Below are positions 35,067 to 43,751 of a stretch of DNA of 64,000 nt, piece after piece. Position 1 is the stretch's first letter; every line of letters starts with the position of its first letter. The notes below the pieces were generated by a model. The model saw only the letters and a program-made list of their open reading frames with translations. It ran no database searches and was not told the origin of the DNA. The DNA comes from Effusibacillus dendaii (GTDB lineage: Bacteria > Bacillota > Bacilli > Tumebacillales > Effusibacillaceae), in the NCBI RefSeq assembly GCF_015097055.1, contig NZ_AP023366.1:720501-784500 (forward strand), in the 5' to 3' direction. A program made the position numbers and the translations under genes.

Positions 35067-35803
35067 GATTTTTTTCCCTCCCTCAGCATATAAATCCCCA
35101 TTTGGATGCCTGCGACAATAGCCTGCCCGAGCCAAAAGCGGATTATGCAATCCACCTCTGTGCGCAGCAATTCTTTGTTAAAATGGGGATACACCGACAA
35201 ATGAGGTTGTGAACGAAACGAAAAGAGGCCGGAGATAATGCCGAGCAAAGTCCCTTTCAGTCCCCAGACAACCCCGGTGGCCATACCTGTCAGAGCAGCG
35301 TCTCCCGTTCCCAAATCAGTTTTCCAATTCATCTCGACGACCCGAAACACTTTCGTAAGTTGCCGAAGCTTTTGGTGAAACGTGTGTAGATGTTCAGTCA
35401 GTTCTCGATAGATTTGAAAGGACTTTTGCAATCTTTCAAACGGCAGATCGACTGCGTGTTTGCCGTCTTGCGAAACCGTTTCCGCTAATCGGGTCGGTTG
35501 TGACGATTCGATTGCTTCGGCAGATTCAGCGGTTTCGGTTGATTGGCCTGCTACCCGTGCGTCGGTATTCCCGTTTGCCTTTATTTTTGATTTTTCTTTT
35601 AACGATACGATTAAATCAACCGCAGAGGACTCTATCTTGTATGTAAACAACCCAAACAGCGCCTGAAATTGAACGGTCAATTGATCATCCCGCCCGTTTC
35701 TCGAATACTGAATATGAACTTGCAGAGGAATCAGCAAAAGCAACAAAAAAAGCAGCAATAGAGCAGCTGCCAATCCGATCAAAACTGTCCACAGCCAGTT
35801 CAT
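35039..35803 (-). CDS. ytfI: DUF2953 protein (YtfI-like)
   Basis: A 254-residue protein with one strong N-terminal TM helix (LWTVLIGLAAALLLLFLLLLL) and a DUF2953 domain (VHIQYSRNGRDDQLTVQFQALFGLFTYKIE ... TGDAALTGMATGVVWGLKGTL). A charged, Ser/Glu/Ala-rich linker lies between. The ATG at 35803 has AGGTGAGG just upstream; in-frame codons further upstream belong to the group II intron remnant. Partner of gerW; function unknown. Confidence 0.85.
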   Translation of the reverse strand: MNWLWTVLIGLAAALLLLFLLLLLIPLQVHIQYSRNGRDDQLTVQFQALFGLFTYKIESSAVDLIVSLKEKSKIKANGNTDARVAGQSTETAESAEAIESSQPTRLAETVSQDGKHAVDLPFERLQKSFQIYRELTEHLHTFHQKLRQLTKVFRVVEMNWKTDLGTGDAALTGMATGVVWGLKGTLLGIISGLFSFRSQPHLSVYPHFNKELLRTEVDCIIRFWLGQAIVAGIQMGIYMLREGKKSWRIIRSKV

Positions 35804-35882
35804 ACCCCTCACCTCACGCACCCAATAATTCCCTGTTACTTTACCCCGTGAACCGCCTGTACATACGTACGAAAACAAAAAT

Positions 35883-36010
35883 GCTAGAGTAAAGGGCTGG
35901 GTATCCAGCCCCTCCTCATCAAACCGTACGTGAGGTTTTCCCTCATACGGCTTTCCGATGTTCGTCATTCATGTGCGTTCAGCCTACAAGTGTATGTAGT
36001 CCACTTGGAG
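35883..36010 (-). mobile_element. Group II intron 3' fragment (domains V and VI)
   Basis: On the minus strand a 34-nt domain V lies at 35954-35921: GCCGTATGAGG, an AAAA-containing tip, then CCTCACGTACGG. Domain VI follows as GGGCTGG, a short loop and CCAGCCC, and the likely 3' splice end is near 35883 (CTTTACTCTA). Upstream sequence up to about 36010 resembles the linker after a reverse-transcriptase ORF, but no RT ORF is present. A 5'-truncated, immobile remnant. Confidence 0.75.
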
Positions 36011-36113
36011 AAAGCCAGGGGTTACTTCAACACTTTACCCAGGGCCGGTTACTGCATCGCCTGTGGATTAACAGTAGCGCTCGCAGTTTGAGCAGAACCT
36101 GTCGTGTCGGTTG

Positions 36114-36683
36114 TTACATTTGTTGCCACTGAATCTCCGGCGTTTTAGAAGTATTTGTCCCTGTAGACGTTAAATTTTTGATATAGAGCTGATAGTCATC
36201 TATTAAGTTTAAATATTCACCAGTAAGTTTCTTGTAAGTATCGACAACCCAATTGTAGCTATTTACTTGATGTTGTTCCTTTTTAAGTTGATGTTTAGTT
36301 TCCTCTTCGGTGTCAGAAAAATTGTTTTTGGTCCCTGCAGTTGCGGAAGAATCTTTAGTCACAGATGGATCCGTAGATTGTTCATTTGCGGGTTGTTGGC
36401 TGCCGGACGGTTGAGTAGTTACCGCCGCTGGAGCTCCGTTCCCATCATTGGCGAGAATGGTAACTGGTCCATTGGCCGCCGGTTGATCCTCTTTCGCAGC
36501 GTCGCTTTGTACAGAAGTTGCAGCGGCACTTTGTTGGTTGCTAGGTTAAACAACGGCAGTGGAATCCGTATTTTCAGCAGCAAAGGCCGATGCTGCTGCA
36601 CCTAAAGAAGTCGAGGTGATCAACGTGCCTTACATTACAACTGGAATCCACATCCCCATCCTGAGATTCTTGCTTTGTTTCAT
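36114..36683 (-). pseudogene. Secreted protein gene interrupted by two in-frame TAA codons
   Basis: From the ATG at 36683 (GAGGAG 9 nt upstream) one continuous frame of 190 codons runs to 36114, broken only by two TAA codons. Codon 18 interrupts the signal peptide (MKQSKNLRMGMWIPVVM, TAA, GTLITSTSLGAAASAFA). Codon 45 follows AENTDSTAVV. After it the frame continues as a Gln/Ser/Pro/Ala-rich stretch, then a helical EEETKHQLKKEQHQVNSYNW segment. The AxA cleavage site is intact. Nonsense decay is likeliest. Initiation at the GTG 36362 would give an 82-residue cytosolic piece. Confidence 0.7.
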
Positions 36684-36838
36684 ACCTTTCATCTCCTCAC
36701 TCCGTTTTTACGGCTTACCCGGCCGCATGGCTTTATAATAGAGGAGAAATATAAACATTCTATGACCGCGCTGGAAAAAATTCTTAGAAAACTGTTAACT
36801 AATTATGAAAAGGTGTTATACGGTCACAAAAAATAAAA

Positions 36839-36873
36839 GAAGTAAAGTCTCCTCACATGGATGTCTTTACTTC
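36839..36873 (-). terminator. Terminator after scpB
   Basis: A 9-bp stem (GAAGTAAAG/CTTTACTTC) is followed on the minus strand by TTTTATTTTTTG, 25 bp past the scpB stop codon. Confidence 0.85.
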
Positions 36874-36897
36874 ATTGCCTAACATATCACACGCCTC

Positions 36898-37512
36898 TTA
36901 TTCTTCCGGTTCATGGGAGGACGATTCTCCCGCTGTGTCCGTAAAAATTGACCGTTGGTCGAATAACAGCCGCTCTTCTTCCAAAACGTCCTGCGGCAGA
37001 AAGGAAGGAGGCGGCGGCAGTTCTTTCAAAGAGCCAAGTCCAAAATAATCGAGAAATTCTTTTGTGGTGCCATACAGAATCGGCCTTCCCGGCCCTTCTG
37101 TACGCCCGACCTCCTGAATCAGCTTCTTGGCCATCAGATTGTTGATGCCCCGTTCGCTTTTGACGCCGCGAATCTCTTCAATTTCAGAACGGGTAATCGG
37201 TTGTTTATAGGCGATAATTGCAAGTGTTTCAAGTGCCGCTTGCGAAAGGGAAGCCTGTTGGGGCTGATAAGCCAATTTTTCAAAATAGGGGGCATGTTCC
37301 GGCAAGGTGGTCATCTGAAATGTGCCCGCCACTTCGACAATTTGCAGCCCTCTTCCCTCTCGCCGAAAATCGGCCGCCAGGTCGTGACAGATGTCAACCG
37401 CTTCCTCCACATCAATTTCGATGATCTCTGCGATCTGTTTCGCTTCCATTCCCTCGCTGCCCGAAACGAACAGCAGTCCTTCAATAATCGATTTTACCTC
37501 TTTGTAATCCAT
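36898..37512 (-). CDS. scpB: Segregation and condensation protein ScpB
   Basis: A 204-residue winged-helix (kite) subunit of the Smc-ScpAB condensin. IIEGLLFVSGSEGMEAKQIAEI opens the first winged helix and LETLAIIAYKQPITRSEIEEIRGV the second; GRPILYGTTKEFLDYFGL is the family C-terminal motif. The ATG at 37512 is chosen from the family N-terminus. Pairs with scpA upstream. Confidence 0.94.
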   Translation of the reverse strand: MDYKEVKSIIEGLLFVSGSEGMEAKQIAEIIEIDVEEAVDICHDLAADFRREGRGLQIVEVAGTFQMTTLPEHAPYFEKLAYQPQQASLSQAALETLAIIAYKQPITRSEIEEIRGVKSERGINNLMAKKLIQEVGRTEGPGRPILYGTTKEFLDYFGLGSLKELPPPPSFLPQDVLEEERLLFDQRSIFTDTAGESSSHEPEE

Positions 37513-37547
37513 AAACAGGTTCACCACTCCACGTCACCATCCGCTCA

Positions 37548-38294
37548 TCATACAAGTTGGATGACAATTTCCGCAAACAACCCATCCTGCATACAACGAA
37601 CTTGTCTGGTTTTCATCAATTCCAACACGGCCATGAACGTAACCACAATCTCGGAACGCCGCCCGTATTGGGACAGAAGCGTGGAAAAAGAAGTTTGGCC
37701 TTGATTGAAACGGAGCAGGGTCAAAATTTCCTCAATCCGATCTTTAACGGAAATTTCGTCACGCCGGATATGAGCGACCGGATCTTCTGCAACAGCGTTT
37801 GTCAGAGCCATCCGAAAAGCGTCAAGCAGGTCATACAAGGAAACGCCCTGCAGGGGATTTGGTTCTTCGTGCGGGATATACCCGGACAGATCAACCGGAC
37901 TCCTTGTGAACACGCTGCTACGGTGAGTCGCCATGGTTTGCAGTTCGGCAGCCAAATGTTTGAACCGCTTGTACTCAATCAGCCGTTCCATCAGCAGTTG
38001 GCGTGGATCTGCTGTTTCTTCCAGCAGGTCGTATACATCGTCCAATTCCAACGGCTCCGGTTTTGGCAGCAGCATGGAACTTTTGATTGCCAAAAGGGTC
38101 GCCGCCATTACCAGAAATTCAGACGCGAAGTCCAGCCGCAGTTCCTGCATCGCATGAATATATTGCATATACTGGTCGGTAATTTCGGCAATCGGGATAT
38201 TGTAGATATCCATTTCATTTTTTTCCACCAAATGCAAAAGCAAATCCAGCGGCCCTTCAAACGATTCCAAACGGACAAGATATTCTGCGTTCAT
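37548..38294 (-). CDS. scpA: Segregation and condensation protein ScpA
   Basis: The kleisin subunit of condensin, 248 residues. Begins YLVRLESFEGPLDLLLHLVEKNEMD, the Smc-neck binding segment, and ends in a winged helix (TFMAVLELMKTRQVRCMQD). The ATG overlaps the stop of the preceding site-2-protease gene by 4 bp (ATGA). Confidence 0.94.
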   Translation of the reverse strand: MNAEYLVRLESFEGPLDLLLHLVEKNEMDIYNIPIAEITDQYMQYIHAMQELRLDFASEFLVMAATLLAIKSSMLLPKPEPLELDDVYDLLEETADPRQLLMERLIEYKRFKHLAAELQTMATHRSSVFTRSPVDLSGYIPHEEPNPLQGVSLYDLLDAFRMALTNAVAEDPVAHIRRDEISVKDRIEEILTLLRFNQGQTSFSTLLSQYGRRSEIVVTFMAVLELMKTRQVRCMQDGLFAEIVIQLV

Positions 38295-38896
38295 ACGATC
38301 GGAACTCCCAGTACTCTCATTACGCCGTAAATCAGAGGATAAATGAAACGAATCAGGCCGGTAAACGCAAGCAACAAAATGATGTACGGGCCGTATGTTT
38401 CCATTTTGTAAAAAAAGCCCAACTGCCGAATCGGCACAATCGACCGCAACACTTTCTCCCCGTCAAGCGGATACAAGGGAATCAGGTTAAATACAAACAA
38501 CAGCACATTGATATAGACTACATAAAATACAATGGGCGATTCAAAATTAAAATAAGGGATCCCTGCCTGCGCAATCAAAGCGAACAGCGCCGCCAAAAGC
38601 AAATTGGCAATCGGACCCGCAATTGCGACCTGCAGCATTCCGAAACGGCGGTTGCCGCGAAACATGGAAGGATTGGTGATTACCGGTTTTGCCCAACCAA
38701 ATCCGGTTAAAATCAATATAAGAAAACCGAACGCATCAATATGGACAAACGGATTCAACGTTAAACGGCCGTCTTTGGCTGGAGTTGGATCCCCCAAACG
38801 ATACGCGCTCCAGGCGTGGGCTGCTTCATGAACCGCTGCTCCTATCAAAAACGCAATGCTCATGAACAGAATCCGCTGCCAATCAAAATTGAACAA
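38291..38896 (-). CDS. M50-family site-2 protease homologue
   Basis: A membrane zinc metalloprotease of 201 residues. The HExxH is HEAAH (His23, Glu24, His27) in the first TM core, and NLIPLYPLDGEKVL is the NPxDG-type second metal/substrate motif. No PDZ domain. The TTG start at 38896 has AAAGGAG 8 nt upstream. Close homologues precede scpA in many Bacillales; the substrate is unknown. Confidence 0.85.
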   Translation of the reverse strand: MFNFDWQRILFMSIAFLIGAAVHEAAHAWSAYRLGDPTPAKDGRLTLNPFVHIDAFGFLILILTGFGWAKPVITNPSMFRGNRRFGMLQVAIAGPIANLLLAALFALIAQAGIPYFNFESPIVFYVVYINVLLFVFNLIPLYPLDGEKVLRSIVPIRQLGFFYKMETYGPYIILLLAFTGLIRFIYPLIYGVMRVLGVPIV

Positions 38897-38974
38897 ACGA
38901 ACAGCTCCTTTCCAACCACACAAAGATCGTCACCATTATAACACAGGCGTTAAAACGCCAACAGATAACGGCTG

Positions 38975-39790
38975 CTAATCGTACTCCGCTTGTATATCCT
39001 CTGTCGGGATTGACTCCGAATAAATTTGGTGAACCAGTTTTGCCACCTCGGGAGACAGAGAATCCTCATGGACCGGAACATCGGACAGAAAATCGCCCGG
39101 TTTTCGCTTGCGTGCGATCAGCAGAATGTTCTGTTCGAATCGCGACCATCGGGAAACAGGCAACACCCATACGTCAGGAAACACTTCCTGGACGGTTTTT
39201 AAAGTTGTTTTAAACGGACTGTCCATCGGTCCCTTTAATGTACCTATTACATTCACAACCAACAGCCCATTTTCCTGTAACACCTGATAAATCGACTGAA
39301 AAGATTGGACAGTCCGCATCGATTTGGGAATCGAGAAAGAGTCGTATGTATCCAGAAAAACAAGATCAAACCGCTCTGCCGTCGATTCCAAAAATGCCCG
39401 TCCATGCATCGCGTGCAGTTCGGTTTGCTGATCGCACGGACATTCAAAATATTTGACGGCCGCCTCCAATACGGCTTCATCCAAATCGACACCGACAATT
39501 CGGGCATCCGGATGGAGTCGCCGGATGGACCGAATCGCCGTTCCCGTACCCACACCTAACGACAAAAAGGAACGGACGTTGGGCATCCAGGCCCGATAGG
39601 CAAGAAAAAAGCGCTGGTATGGGAACAATAGTTTTTCTTTGTTCTTCATGTCCAGCGCCCCTTGCCAACTTTCACTGGCAAATCGCATATAGCGGACCGA
39701 TCCTTTTTGGTAGACATACACGGTTTGAATCGGAGATCTTTTTTTCCAAATCAGTCTCGTTTTTCGGAACAAGGAGAAGTCAACATTCAT
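38975..39790 (-). CDS. Spermidine-synthase-like methyltransferase-fold protein
   Basis: A 271-residue Rossmann protein related to SpeE. The nucleotide-binding motif GVGTGTAIRSIRRLHPDARI, acidic residue in VGVDLDEAVLEAAVKYF, and LVFLDTYDSF are visible. Lacks obvious membrane segments. GGAGGGGG stands before the ATG at 39790. Polyamine synthase activity is not certain; many such stand-alone homologues are unassigned. Confidence 0.75.
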   Translation of the reverse strand: MNVDFSLFRKTRLIWKKRSPIQTVYVYQKGSVRYMRFASESWQGALDMKNKEKLLFPYQRFFLAYRAWMPNVRSFLSLGVGTGTAIRSIRRLHPDARIVGVDLDEAVLEAAVKYFECPCDQQTELHAMHGRAFLESTAERFDLVFLDTYDSFSIPKSMRTVQSFQSIYQVLQENGLLVVNVIGTLKGPMDSPFKTTLKTVQEVFPDVWVLPVSRWSRFEQNILLIARKRKPGDFLSDVPVHEDSLSPEVAKLVHQIYSESIPTEDIQAEYD

Positions 39791-39825
39791 AACAGGCCCC
39801 CTCCATCCAAACACTCATCTGTCGT

Positions 39826-40293
39826 TCAGCCGATTCTCTTGGTCAGGTTAGCCATTTCAATCGCGGTAGCAGCTGCTTCCCAGCCTTTGTTGCCCGCTTT
39901 TGTTCCCGCCCGTTCGATTGCCTGTTCAATCGTATCGGTCGTTAAAACGCCAAAAATGGTCGGAACTCCTGTTTTCAAAGAAACAGACGCCACGCCTTTG
40001 GAGACTTCCGCGCAAACATAATCAAAATGAGGGGTGGATCCGCGAATCACGGCCCCCAATGTAATTACCGCGTCGTATTTGTTGCTTGCGGCCATTTTTT
40101 GCGCAATCAGCGGAATCTCAAATGCGCCGGGAACCCAGGCGACAGACACAGCGTCTTCATCCACCCCGTGCCGTTTTAACGCATCGAGCGCGCCGGACAG
40201 CAATTTCGACGAGATAAATTCGTTGAAACGCCCCACCACAATTCCGATCTTAAGTCCTGTGCCAATCAAATTTCCTTCGAACACTTGTGCCAT
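39826..40293 (-). CDS. ribH: 6,7-dimethyl-8-ribityllumazine synthase RibH
   Basis: Condenses the ribityl-pyrimidine with dihydroxybutanone phosphate in riboflavin synthesis. The 155-residue lumazine synthase contains [51 protein letters not shown] and catalytic-region [23 protein letters not shown] lies 10 nt before the ATG. Last gene of ribD-ribE-ribBA-ribH. Confidence 0.96.
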   Translation of the reverse strand: MAQVFEGNLIGTGLKIGIVVGRFNEFISSKLLSGALDALKRHGVDEDAVSVAWVPGAFEIPLIAQKMAASNKYDAVITLGAVIRGSTPHFDYVCAEVSKGVASVSLKTGVPTIFGVLTTDTIEQAIERAGTKAGNKGWEAAATAIEMANLTKRIG

Positions 40294-40329
40294 TGTATTC
40301 CTGCCTCCTGTTTTACAACTCCCTTGCAA

Positions 40330-41523
40330 TCAAAGGTTCAGCATGTGACCCAGTTTGCTTTTCTTGGAATTGAGATATTTGATGTTGTACGGATTCGATT
40401 CCATTTGAAGCGGAATCCGTTCGGCGATTTTCAATCCGTGTCCTTCCAGACCGCGAATTTTGCGTGGGTTGTTAGTCAACAAACGGAGTTCGCGAACCCC
40501 CAAATCACGCAGGATTTGCGCGCCGATGCCGTAATCTCGCAAATCGGCTGCAAAACCTAATTTTTCATTCGCTTCTACCGTATCGTATCCCTTCTCCTGC
40601 AGCTCATATGCGCGGATTTTGTTGATAAGTCCGATGCCGCGACCCTCCTGCCGCATATACAGCAAAACTCCGGACCCGTTTTCCTCAATCTGGCGCAGCG
40701 CCGCATGCAGTTGTGGACCGCAATCGCAACGGTGGGAACCGAATACATCGCCTGTCATGCATTCGGAATGAACGCGAACCATGACCGGTTGAGAGGGATC
40801 TATCTCGCCTTTTATCAACGCTACATGTTCCTTGTCATCCACCGAATTCGTATAAACGACTGCTTGGAAATCGCCAAAATCGGTCGGAAGTTTGGCGCTC
40901 GCCGCTCTCGCGACCAGCACTTCGCGCGATTTTCGATAGCGGATCAATTCTTCGATCGTGATCATTTTCAACTGATGCTGCCGGGCAATTTCCAGCAAAT
41001 CGGGCACCCGGGCCATCGTGCCGTCCTGTTTCAACACTTCACAGATGACGCCTGCCGGGTAGGAACCGCATAATTTCGCCAAATCGATTGCCGCCTCCGT
41101 ATGCCCGGCGCGCCGCAATACGCCACCTTCCCTTGCGATTAAAGGAAAAATATGACCCGGACGTTTAAAATCATCCGCTCCGCTGTTCGAGTCTATCAAA
41201 GCGGCTACTGTTACCGCCCGCTCGAAGGCGGAAATTCCTGTCGTCGTTTCCTTTCCGTCCACTGAAACGGTAAAGGCGGTCCCGTGCTGGTCCGTGTTGC
41301 GGTTGACCATCGGTTGCAAATCCAATTTTTGGGCTCGTTCCTCTGTGATAGGAACGCAGACCAGACCACGTCCGTATGTGATCATAAAATTAATCACGTC
41401 TGGTGTCGCTTTTTCGGCCAATGCGACAAAATCCCCTTCATTCTCACGGTCCTCATCATCCACAACAATAATCACTTTCCCCTGTTTCAAATCCTCTAAC
41501 GCTTCTTCGATTGTATGAAACAT
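40330..41523 (-). CDS. ribBA: Bifunctional DHBP synthase / GTP cyclohydrolase II RibBA
   Basis: A 397-residue fusion making both riboflavin precursors. The N-terminal DHBP synthase domain has [17 protein letters not shown] and [14 protein letters not shown]. The C-terminal GTP cyclohydrolase II domain has the zinc ligands in [18 protein letters not shown] and [14 protein letters not shown]. The ATG is preceded by GGGGGG. Confidence 0.96.
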   Translation of the reverse strand: MFHTIEEALEDLKQGKVIIVVDDEDRENEGDFVALAEKATPDVINFMITYGRGLVCVPITEERAQKLDLQPMVNRNTDQHGTAFTVSVDGKETTTGISAFERAVTVAALIDSNSGADDFKRPGHIFPLIAREGGVLRRAGHTEAAIDLAKLCGSYPAGVICEVLKQDGTMARVPDLLEIARQHQLKMITIEELIRYRKSREVLVARAASAKLPTDFGDFQAVVYTNSVDDKEHVALIKGEIDPSQPVMVRVHSECMTGDVFGSHRCDCGPQLHAALRQIEENGSGVLLYMRQEGRGIGLINKIRAYELQEKGYDTVEANEKLGFAADLRDYGIGAQILRDLGVRELRLLTNNPRKIRGLEGHGLKIAERIPLQMESNPYNIKYLNSKKSKLGHMLNL

Positions 41524-41534
41524 GGAACCCCCCC

Positions 41535-42194
41535 CTAGTCGGTAAAACCGTTTTCCCTTAAAAAATCGACTGTTATCGTTGGGCCTGATTTGGCTGCCGG
41601 AGCGAACCGCGCTTCCAGAAACCGTTCCACATATTTGCCAATGATGTCACATTCCAGGTTGACCGGATCGCCAATTTTTTTGGCAGACAAATTGGTCATT
41701 TCACCCGTATGCGGAATGATCGATACACGAAAACAATCCGGCTGGCGATCCATTACGGTCAAGGAGATTCCGTCAATCGTAATCGATCCTTTTGGCACGA
41801 TATATTTTATGATTTCCGGCGGCGCTTCAATCTGAAGCAGACGCGCATTGTCTTCCCGGCCAATCGATACGATCGTCCCCACCCCGTCAATGTGGCCAGA
41901 CACGATATGTCCCCCGAAGCGACCTCCCATTTGCATCGCCCGTTCCAAATTTACCGGGCTGCCCACTTGGAGGGTTCTTAAAGACGTACGGCGCATCGTT
42001 TCGGGAACTACATCCGCTTCAAAACCGTCAGCGGTGAACTTTGTAACTGTCAAACAGACACCGTTGACCGATATCGAGTCGCCTAACTGAACGTCTTCCA
42101 CCACTTTCGCGGCTTGAATGGCTAACTGTATGGCGTGACCGGATGAACGGATTCGAGCCACTCGCCCCACTTCTTCAATAATCCCGGTGAACAA
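41535..42194 (-). CDS. ribE: Riboflavin synthase alpha chain RibE
   Basis: Dismutates two lumazines to riboflavin. 219 residues with two internally similar beta barrels: [14 protein letters not shown] with NGVCLTV, and the second half with [12 protein letters not shown] and DGISLTVMD. The TTG start at 42194 has AAGGGGTG 8 nt upstream. Second gene of the rib operon. Confidence 0.95.
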   Translation of the reverse strand: MFTGIIEEVGRVARIRSSGHAIQLAIQAAKVVEDVQLGDSISVNGVCLTVTKFTADGFEADVVPETMRRTSLRTLQVGSPVNLERAMQMGGRFGGHIVSGHIDGVGTIVSIGREDNARLLQIEAPPEIIKYIVPKGSITIDGISLTVMDRQPDCFRVSIIPHTGEMTNLSAKKIGDPVNLECDIIGKYVERFLEARFAPAAKSGPTITVDFLRENGFTD

Positions 42195-42201
42195 CTTGTT
42201 T

Positions 42202-43293
42202 TCACCCCTTCCAAACAGGATATCCTGTTATCGCCAAATCACTTCCAAACATTTGAATGTCAATCCGATTGAGTTCGACCGCTTCTGCCATTTTGCTGAA
42301 TCCGGTTCCGGCAACCGGCGAAGGTCCGCTCCCTCCTATCAGTTTAGGAGCGATAAACATCGTCATTTTGTCAAACAGCCGACTCTCTAAAAATGACCCG
42401 TGCACCTGGCTGCCGCCCTCCACCAAAAGCAGCGAGATCTGACGTTTATGCAGGGCGTCAAGCGTCTGCATAAGATCAAGTTGACCGTTTTGTACATCAA
42501 CCTGCACAATATCAATCTGTTTACTATGCAGTCTTTCCTTTTTTGCCGGATCGGCTTCCGGACCGCAGACCACAATCGTTGGCGCTTCGCCGTTGAACAC
42601 GTTTGCGTTTTCCCGGATCTGCAAACGGCGGTCCAACACAACACGAATCGGATTGCGGCCGCCTTCCGGCAGTCGGGTCGTGAGCTGGGGATCATCGGCA
42701 CACACCGTGTTTCTCCCCACCAGTATCGCGTCTGCCTGGTTTCGCATGCGATGGACAAATAGACGGGATTCCTCGTTTGTTATCCATCTGCTATCCCCGC
42801 TATGGGAGGCGATCTTGCCATCCAAAGTCATGGCCGCTTTCAGCCAGACGAACGGCCGCCTCCGGGTAATCGAACAGAGCCATACTTCGTTGAGCATACG
42901 CGATTCCGCTTCCAATATGCCAATTTCCACCTGGATGCCCGCCTGCCGAATCCGCTCGACTCCCCTTCCCGCCACAAGTGGGTTGGGGTCGAGCATCGCA
43001 ACGACTGCCCGGCTGACGCCCGATTCAATGACCAGATCGGCACAGGGCGGCGTTTTCCCATGATGGCTGCATGGTTCAAGCGTGACGTAAATTGTGCTTC
43101 CTTTTGCCAGTTCGCCCGCCATCCGCAGCGCATGCACTTCCGCATGCGGCTCGCCCGCTTTTAGATGAGCGCCCATTCCAACAATCCGATTCTGGTTCAC
43201 CACCACAGCCCCCACCATCGGATTCGGCCATGTCCGCCCACCTGTTGCAGACGCCAGTTGAATGGCAAGCTGCATATACTCACGATCGGTCAA
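42202..43293 (-). CDS. ribD: Riboflavin deaminase/reductase RibD
   Basis: A bifunctional enzyme of 363 residues. The N-terminal deaminase domain carries the zinc site HAEVHAL and EPCSHHGKTPPC. The C-terminal reductase domain has LKAAMTLDGKIASHSGDSRW and LLVEGGSQVHGSFL. The TTG start at 43293 has GGAGGTG 5 nt upstream. First gene after the FMN riboswitch. Confidence 0.95.
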   Translation of the reverse strand: MTDREYMQLAIQLASATGGRTWPNPMVGAVVVNQNRIVGMGAHLKAGEPHAEVHALRMAGELAKGSTIYVTLEPCSHHGKTPPCADLVIESGVSRAVVAMLDPNPLVAGRGVERIRQAGIQVEIGILEAESRMLNEVWLCSITRRRPFVWLKAAMTLDGKIASHSGDSRWITNEESRLFVHRMRNQADAILVGRNTVCADDPQLTTRLPEGGRNPIRVVLDRRLQIRENANVFNGEAPTIVVCGPEADPAKKERLHSKQIDIVQVDVQNGQLDLMQTLDALHKRQISLLLVEGGSQVHGSFLESRLFDKMTMFIAPKLIGGSGPSPVAGTGFSKMAEAVELNRIDIQMFGSDLAITGYPVWKG

Positions 43294-43330
43294 GCGCTCA
43301 CCTCCCGCAGAACAAATCTCAGCCTGATTC

Positions 43331-43364
43331 AAAAAATAAAGCCCTGAAGACAGCACTTCAGGGC
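43331..43364 (-). terminator. FMN riboswitch expression-platform terminator
   Basis: A 10-bp stem (GCCCTGAAG/CTTCAGGGC) followed on the minus strand by TTTATTTTTTG lies between the aptamer and ribD. Confidence 0.88.
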
Positions 43365-43428
43365 ACTTTGTTGCAAATCGGGTCGTCCATTCGGACATAA
43401 ACCGAGTAGAGGCGTGAATGGATTCATG

Positions 43429-43608
43429 CCTCTCCGTCTCCTTCTTTCATCCGGACTGTACCGTCGGTGTTGGAATCTCACCAAACTCCTGCCTTCCCGC
43501 TTAGCGTGAACGGCTCGTGGACTGACGCACCTATCGATCAATAAAGACTGCGCGCATTACCACCGGTCGGGAATTGACATGCGTCTCACCCTGCCCCGAA
43601 GGAATATA
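43429..43608 (-). promoter_or_regulatory. FMN riboswitch (RFN element)
   Basis: On the minus strand the RFN landmarks appear in order: CTTCGGGGCAGGGTG, AATTCCCGACCGG, a variable arm, GTGAGATTCCAACACCGAC, then AGTCCGGATGAAAGAAGGAG. Controls ribD-ribE-ribBA-ribH. The space on its upstream side to the diverging carboxypeptidase holds promoter sequence only. Confidence 0.95.
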
Positions 43609-43751
43609 TGAAGTTGTACTACAGTATACCGATAGAGACAGGTTCTGTAAAGTTTCATTGCAAATTCCAATAAACCATAATAAAATAAGCATGTCCCAAA
43701 ATATGTACGGCAAATGTTGTTTAATAATTAAATCTTGGAGTGTTTTTAACA

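Noticed and set aside
37557-38330. Plus-strand open frame of 257 codons
   Set aside because: Exactly opposite scpA, whose kleisin motifs are clear; His/Gln-rich composition is typical of antisense frames.
43329-43541. Minus-strand frame within the FMN riboswitch region
   Set aside because: Entirely inside conserved aptamer and terminator structure; coding is not credible.
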